From: a virus
DNA length: 21,520 nt
IMG/VR virus record: IMGVR_UViG_3300033273_000240
Span: 1-21,520 of that record
Reading direction: 5' to 3' (one strand)
Part shown: positions 12,903 to 19,357 of the stretch, in pieces
Numbering within the stretch: the stretch's first letter is position 1
Layout of the letters: each line of letters opens with the position of its first letter
Made by a program: the position numbers and the translations under genes
Notes under the pieces: model-generated
Seen by the model: the letters and a program-made list of their open reading frames with translations, nothing else
Database searches by the model: none
What the model was told of the DNA's origin: nothing

Positions 12903-13246
12903 TGGGCGATGAAAAAAAGAAAAAAGTAATTAAACCTGAAGACGAAAAAAAGCGTATTAAGGACATGGCTAAAGAAGAACGCATGAAAAAAATTCTTACT
13001 AAAGATATGGAAACGTTCGGACCTAGAGAAGAATCTAAACCTATGAAATCTATGAAGTCTAAGGACCCAATGGTTGGAGTAGTTAAAGAACCAGGACCTA
13101 TGAGTGGAAATATGCTTAAGGAAAAGAAAAAAGGTGGTAAGATTGGTATGGGTATGACTAAGAATAATTATAAAAAAGGTGGATCTGTTAAGTGTAAACG
13201 CGACGGTATCTGTGTACGAGGTAAAACTAAAGGACGGATGGTGTAA
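12902..13246 (+). CDS. Lys-rich KKGG protein with shared C-terminal tail, member 1 (114 aa)
   Basis: The sequence is low-complexity, Lys/Glu/Met-rich and probably disordered, with KKKGGKIGMG and KKGGSV motifs. It ends CKRDGICVRGKTKGRMV, the first of three copies of a C-terminal tail containing two Cys, DG and RGKTKGRMV. The AGGAG site lies inside the end of the preceding gene. No catalytic motif is seen. The tail, repeated on three otherwise different proteins, looks like a sorting or docking tag. The 27 bases at 13216-13242 recur exactly at 13782-13808 in the next gene. Confidence 0.8.
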   Translation: MGDEKKKKVIKPEDEKKRIKDMAKEERMKKILTKDMETFGPREESKPMKSMKSKDPMVGVVKEPGPMSGNMLKEKKKGGKIGMGMTKNNYKKGGSVKCKRDGICVRGKTKGRMV

Positions 13247-13248
13247 TT

Positions 13249-13812
13249 ATGGGTAAATTAAGTGCAGTGGCGAAAGCCGCAAAAGAAATTGCAAAGAAAG
13301 CAAGAAACGAATCTCTTGCTTATAGAAGAAAGCTTAAGAAAAAATTAAAGGAAACGGTAGATCGACCTGCTCGTAAATCTCTACAGGAAAAAGAAGCCAG
13401 AATTAACGAGTTAGAAAAAGATATTGCATTAGAGAATCCTTACATGACTTACGAAGACCGAGTGAAATACTTGGGAGGTAAGTACAAAAAAGGTGGTAAA
13501 GTAAAAAAAATGCAAGCAGGCGGAATGGCTGCAGGTAATACTCAAGCTGAAATAGAAAAACTTGATCGGCAAATTGAAATGTTAAAACGACAAGCTGCAG
13601 AACAAGCACAAGCCGTGCCTCAAAGATCTAGATTAGGAGGCGTTCCAGGAGCAATGAAAGCGCTTGGCGGTCCTCAAGGTAGGGCTAACTTGGGGGGAAT
13701 GAAAAAAGGTGGTAAAGTAAAACAAATGAAAAAAGGTGGCAAAGTTTCCTCTTGCTCTAAACGAGCTGATGGCTGTGCTAAACGAGGTAAAACTAAAGGA
13801 CGGATGGTTTAG
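13249..13812 (+). CDS. Lys-rich KKGG protein with shared C-terminal tail, member 2 (187 aa)
   Basis: A basic N-terminal helix region (residues 1-65) is followed by KKGGKVKKMQAGGMAAG, a coiled-coil stretch (AEIEKLDRQIEMLKRQAAEQ, about 105-124), a Gly-rich linker (GGVPGAMKALGGPQG) and two more KKGGKV motifs. It ends CSKRADGCAKRGKTKGRMV, the second copy of the shared tail. It looks like a modular protein: basic DNA-binding-like part, oligomerising coil, tag. It lies 2 bases after its neighbour. Function unknown; an internal head protein is my inference. Confidence 0.8.
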   Translation: MGKLSAVAKAAKEIAKKARNESLAYRRKLKKKLKETVDRPARKSLQEKEARINELEKDIALENPYMTYEDRVKYLGGKYKKGGKVKKMQAGGMAAGNTQAEIEKLDRQIEMLKRQAAEQAQAVPQRSRLGGVPGAMKALGGPQGRANLGGMKKGGKVKQMKKGGKVSSCSKRADGCAKRGKTKGRMV

Positions 13813-13821
13813 GAGATCATT

Positions 13822-14424
13822 ATGGCAAAAAAATTATTAGAAACAATTTACAAGGCTGGTAAAAAGAAACTTCAAAGTATGACTAAGGGTAGTAAAAAAA
13901 CTACACCGAAGAAAACTACACCCAAGGTTACACCGAAGAAGTCTACAGTTAAACCTGCAACAATTGATTTTAAAAAAGCTAAAAGAACATTGGCTGGAAC
14001 AGTAGGCGTAGGTGCTGGTGTAGGATATATGGCAGGCAGATCGAAGTCTAGTAAATCTAACAACAAGCCTAACCCACAAAGAGCTCCAGGTTCATCAGGA
14101 TACAAACCGACTCAGACTAACAAGGGCCCTAACATGAGTGCCGTCAATAAACCTAAGAAAACAGTAAATGCGCCTAAAAAAGAGCAAACTTACTACAAGT
14201 CTAATCCTAATAAGTCTAACGCTCCTCGACCAGACTACACTCCGAAGAAACCAGAAACAAAAGAAAAAGAGAAGTTTGATCGTATGGCAGCTGCTAGAAA
14301 CCAACAACGTATGGCTCAGAAAGCTATGGGCTTTAAAAAAGGTGGCATGCTGAAAAAAGGTGGTAAAGTTTATTGTAAAGATGGCTGTGCAGTACGAGGC
14401 AAAACTAGAGGAAAACTCATATGA
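13822..14424 (+). CDS. Lys-rich KKGG protein with shared C-terminal tail, member 3 (200 aa)
   Basis: The first 55 residues are Lys/Thr/Pro-rich and histone-H1-like (TTPKKTTPKVTPKKSTVKP). Next come a Gly/Ala/Val hydrophobic stretch (LAGTVGVGAGVGYMAG, residues about 57-72) resembling a glycine-zipper membrane helix, then a long disordered Pro/Lys/Asn region. It ends KKGGKVYCKDGCAVRGKTRGKLI (the final 17 residues are the tail), a variant copy of the shared tail. A GGAG site precedes the ATG. The combination of DNA-binding-like and membrane-like segments would suit an ejected internal protein, but that is inference. Confidence 0.8.
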   Translation: MAKKLLETIYKAGKKKLQSMTKGSKKTTPKKTTPKVTPKKSTVKPATIDFKKAKRTLAGTVGVGAGVGYMAGRSKSSKSNNKPNPQRAPGSSGYKPTQTNKGPNMSAVNKPKKTVNAPKKEQTYYKSNPNKSNAPRPDYTPKKPETKEKEKFDRMAAARNQQRMAQKAMGFKKGGMLKKGGKVYCKDGCAVRGKTRGKLI

Positions 14425-14948
14425 TGAAATGTCGTGGCATGGGGAAAGCAATGAAACCGGTTGCTTTGAATAAAGGTGGTCTACTTAGTAAAGCTTACAA
14501 AACAGCTAAATCAAAACTAGCGGCTAGAAAAGCGCGTAAAGCAGCTGAAGCAGAAAGAGACCGTAAAAGAAAACGTATATCTAAAAAAGATCAGGATGCC
14601 GTTCGAGCTGCGGATAAACGTAGGACAGCAAGAGATGCAGCAATACTAGCGGGTTCTACTTCAGCCGCCGCTGTTCCTTACAAGATGATAAAGGATGAAG
14701 CAGATAGACAAAATATTGAACTTCAGCCAAAAAAGAAAGTGCGTGGGGGAACGGTCAAAAAAACAACCCCTAAAACAGTACTAGGTACTAGAGGATATGA
14801 TCCAACTAAACCTAAAAAAATGAAAAAAGGTGGTAGTGTGAAAGACGCATGCTACCACAAAGTAAAAGCAAGCTACAAAGTATTTCCTAGTGCATACGCA
14901 TCAGGTGCTATCGCTAAATGTAGGAAAAAGAAAGCGGGTAAAAAATAA
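14421..14948 (+). CDS. Lys-rich protein with CYHKVK/PSAYASGA domain (175 aa)
   Basis: The basic N-terminal half has NKGGLLSKAYKTAKSKLAAR and a Lys/Arg/Ala helix. A hydrophobic Ala-rich piece follows (AAILAGSTSAAAVPYKMI, about residues 73-90), placed like the Gly-rich stretch of the preceding gene. After KKMKKGGSV the protein ends ACYHKVKASYKVFPSAYASG and AIAKCRKKKAGKK, a compact Cys-containing domain I recall from many marine phage proteins, function unknown. It has KKGG but not the RGKTKGR tail. It starts within the last codons of the preceding gene (ATG at 14421 or 14424). Confidence 0.8.
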   Translation: MMKCRGMGKAMKPVALNKGGLLSKAYKTAKSKLAARKARKAAEAERDRKRKRISKKDQDAVRAADKRRTARDAAILAGSTSAAAVPYKMIKDEADRQNIELQPKKKVRGGTVKKTTPKTVLGTRGYDPTKPKKMKKGGSVKDACYHKVKASYKVFPSAYASGAIAKCRKKKAGKK

Positions 14949-15229
14949 TGGCAGTCCGAAAGACAGCTAAAGGTGCCGCACTAAAACGCTGGTTCAAAGA
15001 AGAATGGAAAGATGTTAGAACCGGTAAAGCATGTGGCAGAAAGAAAGGAGAATCACGTGGAACTCCTTACTGTAGACCTAGCAAACGTGTATCAAGTAAA
15101 ACTCCTAAGACATCAGGAGAAATGACTGCAGCTGAGAAGAAGTCTAGAATAGCTCAGAAGAAAAGTTTAGGGCAACCAGCAGGTAAACCGAGAAGAGTTG
15201 CTCCACTAAAACGTAGAAGGAAGAAATAA
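14948..15229 (+). CDS. Lys/Arg-rich RWFKEEW protein (93 aa)
   Basis: KRWFKEEWKDVRTGKACGRK and then SRGTPYCRPSKRV match a basic small domain common in phages and often fused to the PSAYASGA-type domain of the preceding gene; I associate it with the DUF5872 group (memory, unverified). Two Cys may be redox- or metal-linked. The C-terminus is a Lys/Arg run (KPRRVAPLKRRRKK). It overlaps the preceding stop by one base (TAATG) and closes the run of basic genes before the connector genes. Confidence 0.78.
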   Translation: MAVRKTAKGAALKRWFKEEWKDVRTGKACGRKKGESRGTPYCRPSKRVSSKTPKTSGEMTAAEKKSRIAQKKSLGQPAGKPRRVAPLKRRRKK

Positions 15230-15910
15230 ATGGCTACATCAGGAACAGCAACATTTAATTTAGACTTAAATAATATAGTCGAAGAAGCGTTCGAGCGATG
15301 CGGTGCTGAACTACGTACAGGTTATGATTTAAGAACTGCAAGACGTAGTCTAAACTTACTTACTGCAGAATGGGCTAACCGAGGCGTTAACCTATGGACT
15401 ATTGATGAGGGTTCAGTGACACTAACTTCAGGTACAAACAATTATAATCTACCTGCGGATACCATTGACTTAATAGAACAAGTAGTAAGAACAGGTACAG
15501 GACAGAATCAACAAGACATTAACATTACTAGAATCTCTGCTCCTACATGGGGAACAATACCAAACAAAAATGCAACAGGTCGACCAATACAAGTTTGGAT
15601 AAATAGACAAGCAAGTCAACCACAAATTAATGTATGGCCTGCACCAGATAACAATAATTACACATTTGTCTATTGGAGATTGAAGCGTATTGAGGACGCA
15701 GGGAACGGCGTTAATACTCAAGACATACCGTTTAGATTTTTACCTTGTTTAGTAGCAGGATTAGCTTTTTATTTAAGTATGAAACTACCAGGTGCTGATA
15801 TGAGAACTCAAATGCTAAAACAAGAATATGAAGAACAGTGGTTATTAGCTTCAACTGAAGATAGAGAAAAAGCCGATTTAAGACTTGCACCCCGTCGGCA
15901 GTATTTATAA
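15230..15910 (+). CDS. Head-tail adaptor / tail accessory factor (P22 gp4-like)
   Basis: A 226-residue protein with the signature of the packaged-DNA-stabilising adaptor family: an N-terminal helix containing EEAFERCGAELRTGYDLRTA (residues 18-37) and RRSLNLLTAEWANRGVNLW, then a beta region (NLPADTIDLIEQVV), the YWRLKRIEDAGN strand, and a C-terminal helix (FLPCLVAGLAFYLSMKLPG). Such proteins attach under the portal and plug the head after packaging. Strong AAGGAAG site. It lies directly after the basic gene cluster. Confidence 0.85.
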   Translation: MATSGTATFNLDLNNIVEEAFERCGAELRTGYDLRTARRSLNLLTAEWANRGVNLWTIDEGSVTLTSGTNNYNLPADTIDLIEQVVRTGTGQNQQDINITRISAPTWGTIPNKNATGRPIQVWINRQASQPQINVWPAPDNNNYTFVYWRLKRIEDAGNGVNTQDIPFRFLPCLVAGLAFYLSMKLPGADMRTQMLKQEYEEQWLLASTEDREKADLRLAPRRQYL

Positions 15911-15919
15911 GGATAAGCT

Positions 15920-16273
15920 ATGGGACGAAAGTATACGTCTGGTAAACATGCCATAGCAGAATGTGATAGATGTGGTTTTAGGTATAAGTTAAAAGAACTA
16001 AAAGACTTATTTATAAAGACTACAGAAACAAATATTAAAGTCTGCAAAGAGTGTTGGGAACCAGACCATCCACAGAACATGCAAGGTATGTATCCTGTTG
16101 ATGACCCACAGGCAGTAGAAGACCCAAGACCAGATAAAAACTTGGAGATACAAAGAGATTATCAGTATGGTTGGAATCCTGTTGGACTTAATAATCCACT
16201 TGCATTACCAGACGTAGAAGATGATTTGGAAGGTACCGGCGGGGTTGGCACGGTTACTGTAACAACAACTTAG
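15920..16273 (+). CDS. Zinc-ribbon structural-region protein (117 aa)
   Basis: C15-x2-C18 and C42-x2-C45 followed by WEPDHPQ form a small zinc ribbon (ECDRCGFRYKLKEL and VCKECWEPDHPQNM). This domain is frequent in phage proteins encoded next to adaptor genes. The C-terminal half is Asp/Pro/Gly-rich with a short Val/Thr tail (GGVGTVTVTTT), suggesting an extended virion protein. An AAGGA site precedes the ATG. Role unknown; position suggests a connector or neck component. Confidence 0.82.
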   Translation: MGRKYTSGKHAIAECDRCGFRYKLKELKDLFIKTTETNIKVCKECWEPDHPQNMQGMYPVDDPQAVEDPRPDKNLEIQRDYQYGWNPVGLNNPLALPDVEDDLEGTGGVGTVTVTTT

Positions 16274-16282
16274 GAGTATAAT

Positions 16283-16450
16283 ATGAACAAAGATAGAAAA
16301 GGCTGCAATACTACATATAAACAACCAGAGATGGTTGCAGTGCCTAACACAGCTGGATATCCGTCAAAAGATGTTAAGACTGAAGGTGTAGTAACACGCG
16401 GTAACGGTGCAGCAACAAAAGGTACAAAAGCACGCGGCCCAATGGCATAA
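16283..16450 (+). CDS. Small conserved phage protein ending GAATKGTKARGPM (55 aa)
   Basis: The product starts MNKDRKGCNTTYKQPEMVAV and ends GNGAATKGTKARGPMA. The GAATKGTKARGPM ending is strongly conserved in small phage proteins in my memory; function unknown. A TAGGAG site lies 6 bases before the ATG. It sits in the connector operon between the zinc-ribbon gene and a second adaptor gene. Like the Lys-rich family upstream, conservation is concentrated in a short basic tail. Confidence 0.8.
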   Translation: MNKDRKGCNTTYKQPEMVAVPNTAGYPSKDVKTEGVVTRGNGAATKGTKARGPMA

Positions 16451-16459
16451 GGATAAAGA

Positions 16460-17095
16460 ATGACTTACGCAGAATTAGTAGCAGCGATACAGTCTTATAC
16501 TGAGAACCAGTATAGTACAACTGACGTAAATACATTTATACAACAGGCTGAACAACGTATATATAATTCAGTTCAATTGCCCGACTTACGTAAAAATGTT
16601 ACAGGTAACATGACAAGTGGTAATAAATATTTTAGTTTACCTAGTGATTGGTTATCTACATTTAGTATTGCTGTAATTAACGCTGATAATGAATACACAT
16701 ACTTATTAAACAAAGATGTAAACTTTATTAGAGAATCATTCCCTGATACTGATTCAGGGTTTTATGGACAGCCACAATATTATGCTATATTCGATGATAC
16801 AACAATGTTGCTTGGTCCTACACCAGATGCTAATTATAACTCTGAGCTTCATTACTATTATTACCCTGAGTCTATTGTTACAGCTAGCAACACTTGGTTG
16901 GGTGATAACTTTGATACTGCTCTATTCTATGGAGCGTTGTTGGAAGCAGCTGCGTTTATGAAAGAAGAGGGTGATGTACTTACAGTATATGCTCAAAAAT
17001 ATAACGAAGCTATGGGACTTCTTCAGAACTTAGGAGAAGGTAAAAATAGGAGAGATGCTTACAGAAGTGGGCAAGAAAGGATAGCAGTTAAGTAA
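16460..17095 (+). CDS. Second adaptor / tail-tube-like connector protein (211 aa)
   Basis: The N-terminal helix (TYAELVAAIQSYTENQYSTT), then VNTFIQQAEQRIYNSVQLPD, the LPSDWLSTFSI strand, FIRESFPDTDSGFYGQPQYY (residues 89-108), GPTPDANYNSELHYYYYPES and a C-terminal helix with FYGALLEAAAFMKEEGD are typical of the phage adaptor protein family (gp6-like) that joins portal and tail. The Tyr-rich centre is a normal family feature. AAGGA site present. With 15230-15910 it gives two connector proteins. Confidence 0.82.
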   Translation: MTYAELVAAIQSYTENQYSTTDVNTFIQQAEQRIYNSVQLPDLRKNVTGNMTSGNKYFSLPSDWLSTFSIAVINADNEYTYLLNKDVNFIRESFPDTDSGFYGQPQYYAIFDDTTMLLGPTPDANYNSELHYYYYPESIVTASNTWLGDNFDTALFYGALLEAAAFMKEEGDVLTVYAQKYNEAMGLLQNLGEGKNRRDAYRSGQERIAVK

Positions 17096-17379
17096 TGAAA
17101 GAAATGAACTTTGGTGATTTACAGTTTGATGTAATTACTTCAAAAGCAAACCAGGGTCATTCACCTGAACAGATAGCGGAAATGGCGTTAGCAAAAATAA
17201 TTTATGTAGCTCAAGATGCTAATCCGTTAATACGTGAGCAAGCAGAAGTGTACAAAAATCACATTAGACAAGTTCTAGTGCAATATATGAAAAAGGCTAT
17301 TAAGTCTAATCATACAACAATAGCGAATAAACTGCGTGAAGCAGGACATTCAGATTTAATTAAAATTTTGGAGATATAA
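17095..17379 (+). CDS. Small helical phage protein (94 aa)
   Basis: Almost entirely helical: EQIAEMALAKIIYVAQDANP, then LIREQAEVYKNHIRQVLVQY and SNHTTIANKLREAGHSDL. The same pattern occurs in small proteins next to adaptor genes of marine phages; function unknown to me. Its ATG overlaps the stop codon of the preceding adaptor gene by one base. It may be an assembly chaperone or internal virion protein, without direct evidence. Confidence 0.75.
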   Translation: MKEMNFGDLQFDVITSKANQGHSPEQIAEMALAKIIYVAQDANPLIREQAEVYKNHIRQVLVQYMKKAIKSNHTTIANKLREAGHSDLIKILEI

Positions 17380-17380
17380 A

Positions 17381-17827
17381 ATGGCAATTACTCAAGCAAT
17401 GTGTACGTCATTTAAAGTGGACTTATTGAATGGTATTCACGCTTTTGGTACTACAGTCGCTCGTGCAGGTACAACTGCTGACACTATGTACATGGCTTTA
17501 TACACATCATCAGCTACTTTAGGTGCGACAACAACAGCTTACACAGCTACTAACGAAGTATCAGGTACTGGATATTCTGCTGGTGGTCAAGCACTTACTG
17601 CAGTTGCTCCTACATCATCAGGTACAACAGCGTACTTAGACTTTGATGATGAAACATGGACATCTTCTACTATTACAGCACGTGGTGCGTTGATTTATAA
17701 TTCAACACAATCAAACAAATCTGTAGCAGTATTAGACTTTGGTGCAGACAAAACATCAACAGCAGGTGACTTTACTGTAGTATTCCCTACAGCTGACGCT
17801 TCTAACGCTATTATTAGAATAGCCTAA
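17381..17827 (+). CDS. Beta-rich tail/virion protein (148 aa)
   Basis: MAITQAMCTSFKVDLLNGIH begins a conserved pattern that continues with MYMALYTSSATLGATT, YTATNEVSGTGYSAGGQAL, ARGALIYNSTQSNKSVAVLD and ends FPTADASNAIIRIA. I recognise this as a widespread virion protein of phages, usually encoded just before tail-fibre genes; the exact function is not established as far as I know. Thr/Ala/Gly-rich beta sandwich composition. GGAG site 7 bases before the ATG. Confidence 0.8.
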   Translation: MAITQAMCTSFKVDLLNGIHAFGTTVARAGTTADTMYMALYTSSATLGATTTAYTATNEVSGTGYSAGGQALTAVAPTSSGTTAYLDFDDETWTSSTITARGALIYNSTQSNKSVAVLDFGADKTSTAGDFTVVFPTADASNAIIRIA

Positions 17828-17839
17828 TAGGAGGCTAAT

Positions 17840-18355
17840 ATGGCTCTTGTTGTTAAAGACAGGGTAAAAGAAACTACTACCACGACAGGTACAGGCACTT
17901 TAACACTAGCTGGAGCAGTGACTGACTATCAAGCTTTCTCTGCTATTGGCGATGGTAATACAACGTATTACACCATTCAGTTAAGTACAAGTGATGAGTG
18001 GGAAGTAGGTCTTGGTACATATACTGCATCAGGTACGACTTTATCTCGTGATACTATTCTTGCGTCCTCTAATTCAGGAAGTGCAGTTAATTTTTCTGCA
18101 GGAACTAAAGATGTATTTGTTGTGTATCCAGCAGGTAAAGCAGTATACGGAGATGCAAATGGGGATGTTACAGTTTCTGGAGTTGTACGAGGCACAGAAC
18201 TAGAGGCATCAAATGGTATAGTTACAAACAATGAGACCGTTGGTGCTAATTATACTTTTCCTACAGGATATAATGGAATGAGTGTAGGACCAATTACTAT
18301 TAGTAGTGGGGTTACAGTAACAGTACCGTCAGGGCAACGCTGGGTAGTACTGTAA
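17840..18355 (+). CDS. Tail-fibre-like protein with MSVGPITI tip (171 aa)
   Basis: The N-terminal part (MALVVKDRVKETTTTTGTGT, then AFSAIGDGNTTYYTIQ and YTASGTTLSRDTILASS) is typical of short marine phage tail-fibre subunits. It ends with MSVGPITISSGVTVTV and PSGQRWVVL, a conserved C-terminal tip shared in the window with the 19358 gene. The tip is likely a receptor-binding or trimerising end. TAGGAGG site present. It is directly joined to the following repeat gene (TAAATG), which has no ribosome-binding site. Confidence 0.8.
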   Translation: MALVVKDRVKETTTTTGTGTLTLAGAVTDYQAFSAIGDGNTTYYTIQLSTSDEWEVGLGTYTASGTTLSRDTILASSNSGSAVNFSAGTKDVFVVYPAGKAVYGDANGDVTVSGVVRGTELEASNGIVTNNETVGANYTFPTGYNGMSVGPITISSGVTVTVPSGQRWVVL

Positions 18356-19129
18356 ATGTTTTCCGATAGCCCTTTAGCCACCTCCGCCTTTTCGGCGTTA
18401 GGGAACATAAGTGTTTCCGTAGCTGTTACGGGTGTACAAGGAACTACTGGACTAGGGAACGAAACTGTTGTTGCAGATGCAAATGTATTCCCAACAGGAG
18501 TAAATGCAACAGGTAATATAGGTGATGTAACAATCACCGCAGATGCAAATGTAAGTGTTACAGGAGTAGCAGGTACAACAGCACTAGGTACAGCTGACGC
18601 AACAGGTGATGCAAATGTAAGTGTTACAGGTGAAGCAGGCACTACAACAGTAGGTGATGTAACAATCACTGCAGATGCAAATGTAAGTGTTACAGGAGTA
18701 GCAGGTACAACAGGATTAGGAAGTGCAACTGTTACAGGGGACGCAAATGTAAGTGTTACAGGTGAAGCAGGCACTACAACAGTAGGTGATGTAACAATCA
18801 CCGCAGGTGCAAATGTAAGTGTTACAGGTGTACAAGGTACAACAGGATTAGGAAGTGCAACTGTTACAGGGGACGCAAATGTTCCTATATCTTTAACACC
18901 AAGACTACGAAGTGGTTTAGGTAATGTAACAGTAGTAGAAGGTTCAGGAACTACTGTAAATGTAACAGGAGTAGAAGCACAAGGACAAACTAATGTATTT
19001 ACTCTTGTATGGGGTGAAATAGATACTAATCAAACACCAAACTGGACAGATGTAACAACAACACAATCGCCTAACTGGACAGATGTAACAACAACACAAT
19101 CGCCTAACTGGACGGAGATAGCAGCATGA
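18356..19129 (+). CDS. Tandem-repeat tail/adhesin-like protein (257 aa)
   Basis: After a 21-residue opening, seven back-to-back 22-residue units (residues 22-175) follow the pattern V-x-V-T-G-x2-G-T-T-x2-G-x6-A-x-A-N, alternating between a GEAGTTTVGDVTIT type and a GVAGTTGLGSATVT type. A degenerate eighth unit and a second, 11-residue repeat (PNWTDVTTTQS, two full copies and one partial) come next, and the protein ends NWTEIAA. Repeats of this kind form beta-solenoid or stacked beta folds in phage and marine adhesins. No ribosome-binding site; translation probably couples to the preceding fibre gene. It overlaps the next gene by 4 bases. Confidence 0.8.
   Translation: MFSDSPLATSAFSALGNISVSVAVTGVQGTTGLGNETVVADANVFPTGVNATGNIGDVTITADANVSVTGVAGTTALGTADATGDANVSVTGEAGTTTVGDVTITADANVSVTGVAGTTGLGSATVTGDANVSVTGEAGTTTVGDVTITAGANVSVTGVQGTTGLGSATVTGDANVPISLTPRLRSGLGNVTVVEGSGTTVNVTGVEAQGQTNVFTLVWGEIDTNQTPNWTDVTTTQSPNWTDVTTTQSPNWTEIAA
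18419..18880 (+). repeat. Seven tandem 66-bp repeats
   Basis: Seven in-frame 66-base units encode the 22-residue repeats of the 18356-19129 protein. Units 4-5 (18617-18748) and 6-7 (18749-18880) form a nearly identical 132-base duplication differing at only a few bases, so this part expanded recently and may vary in copy number. Confidence 0.9.
19040..19115 (+). repeat. 33-bp direct repeat, two full copies plus a partial
   Basis: The 33 bases at 19040-19072 are repeated exactly at 19073-19105, and a partial third copy begins at 19106. They encode the NWTDVTTTQSP units at the C-terminus of the repeat protein. Confidence 0.9.
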
Positions 19130-19332
19130 TAAAAATAGAAGCAAATAAAAAAGAAGATGGCACAGTAGAATGTGCTTACGAAGTAGAACTTGAATGTTCA
19201 AATTGTGGTATGAAAGTAGACGCTGAAGAATATAGTTCAGGCACATGCTCTGACTGTGGTGAAGCTTGGAACGAAAAACGTCACACTAAAGTATATGCTA
19301 CAAGTATTCCAATGGAAGGACAATCGAGTTAA
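19126..19332 (+). CDS. Small zinc-ribbon protein (68 aa)
   Basis: C24-x2-C27 (ECSNCGMKVD) and C41-x2-C44 (TCSDCGEAWNE) form a zinc ribbon. The N-terminus is acidic and Lys-rich (MIKIEANKKEDGTVECAYE), and the C-terminus is short and polar. The GGAG site lies within the end of the repeat gene, and the start overlaps its stop (ATGA). Small zinc ribbons inside fibre operons are common in marine phages; the role is unknown. It is followed by the second tail-fibre gene. Confidence 0.8.
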   Translation: MIKIEANKKEDGTVECAYEVELECSNCGMKVDAEEYSSGTCSDCGEAWNEKRHTKVYATSIPMEGQSS

Positions 19333-19357
19333 AATAGCATAAAATCAAGGATAAATT

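Noticed and set aside
14095-14451. Minus-strand Phe/Ser-rich ORF across the basic gene cluster
   Set aside because: Antisense of Lys codons (AAA/AAG read as TTT/CTT) gives Phe/Leu/Ser-rich frames by default; no start signals.
18250-18801. Minus-strand ORF of 183 codons rich in Val, Pro and Ala repeats
   Set aside because: It is the antisense reading of the 66-bp tandem repeats. Periodic sequence keeps all frames open, and no ribosome-binding site or independent promoter is visible.
18419-18880. CRISPR-like spacing of repeats
   Set aside because: The repeats are directly tandem, in frame with a coding region, with no unique spacers and no cas genes.
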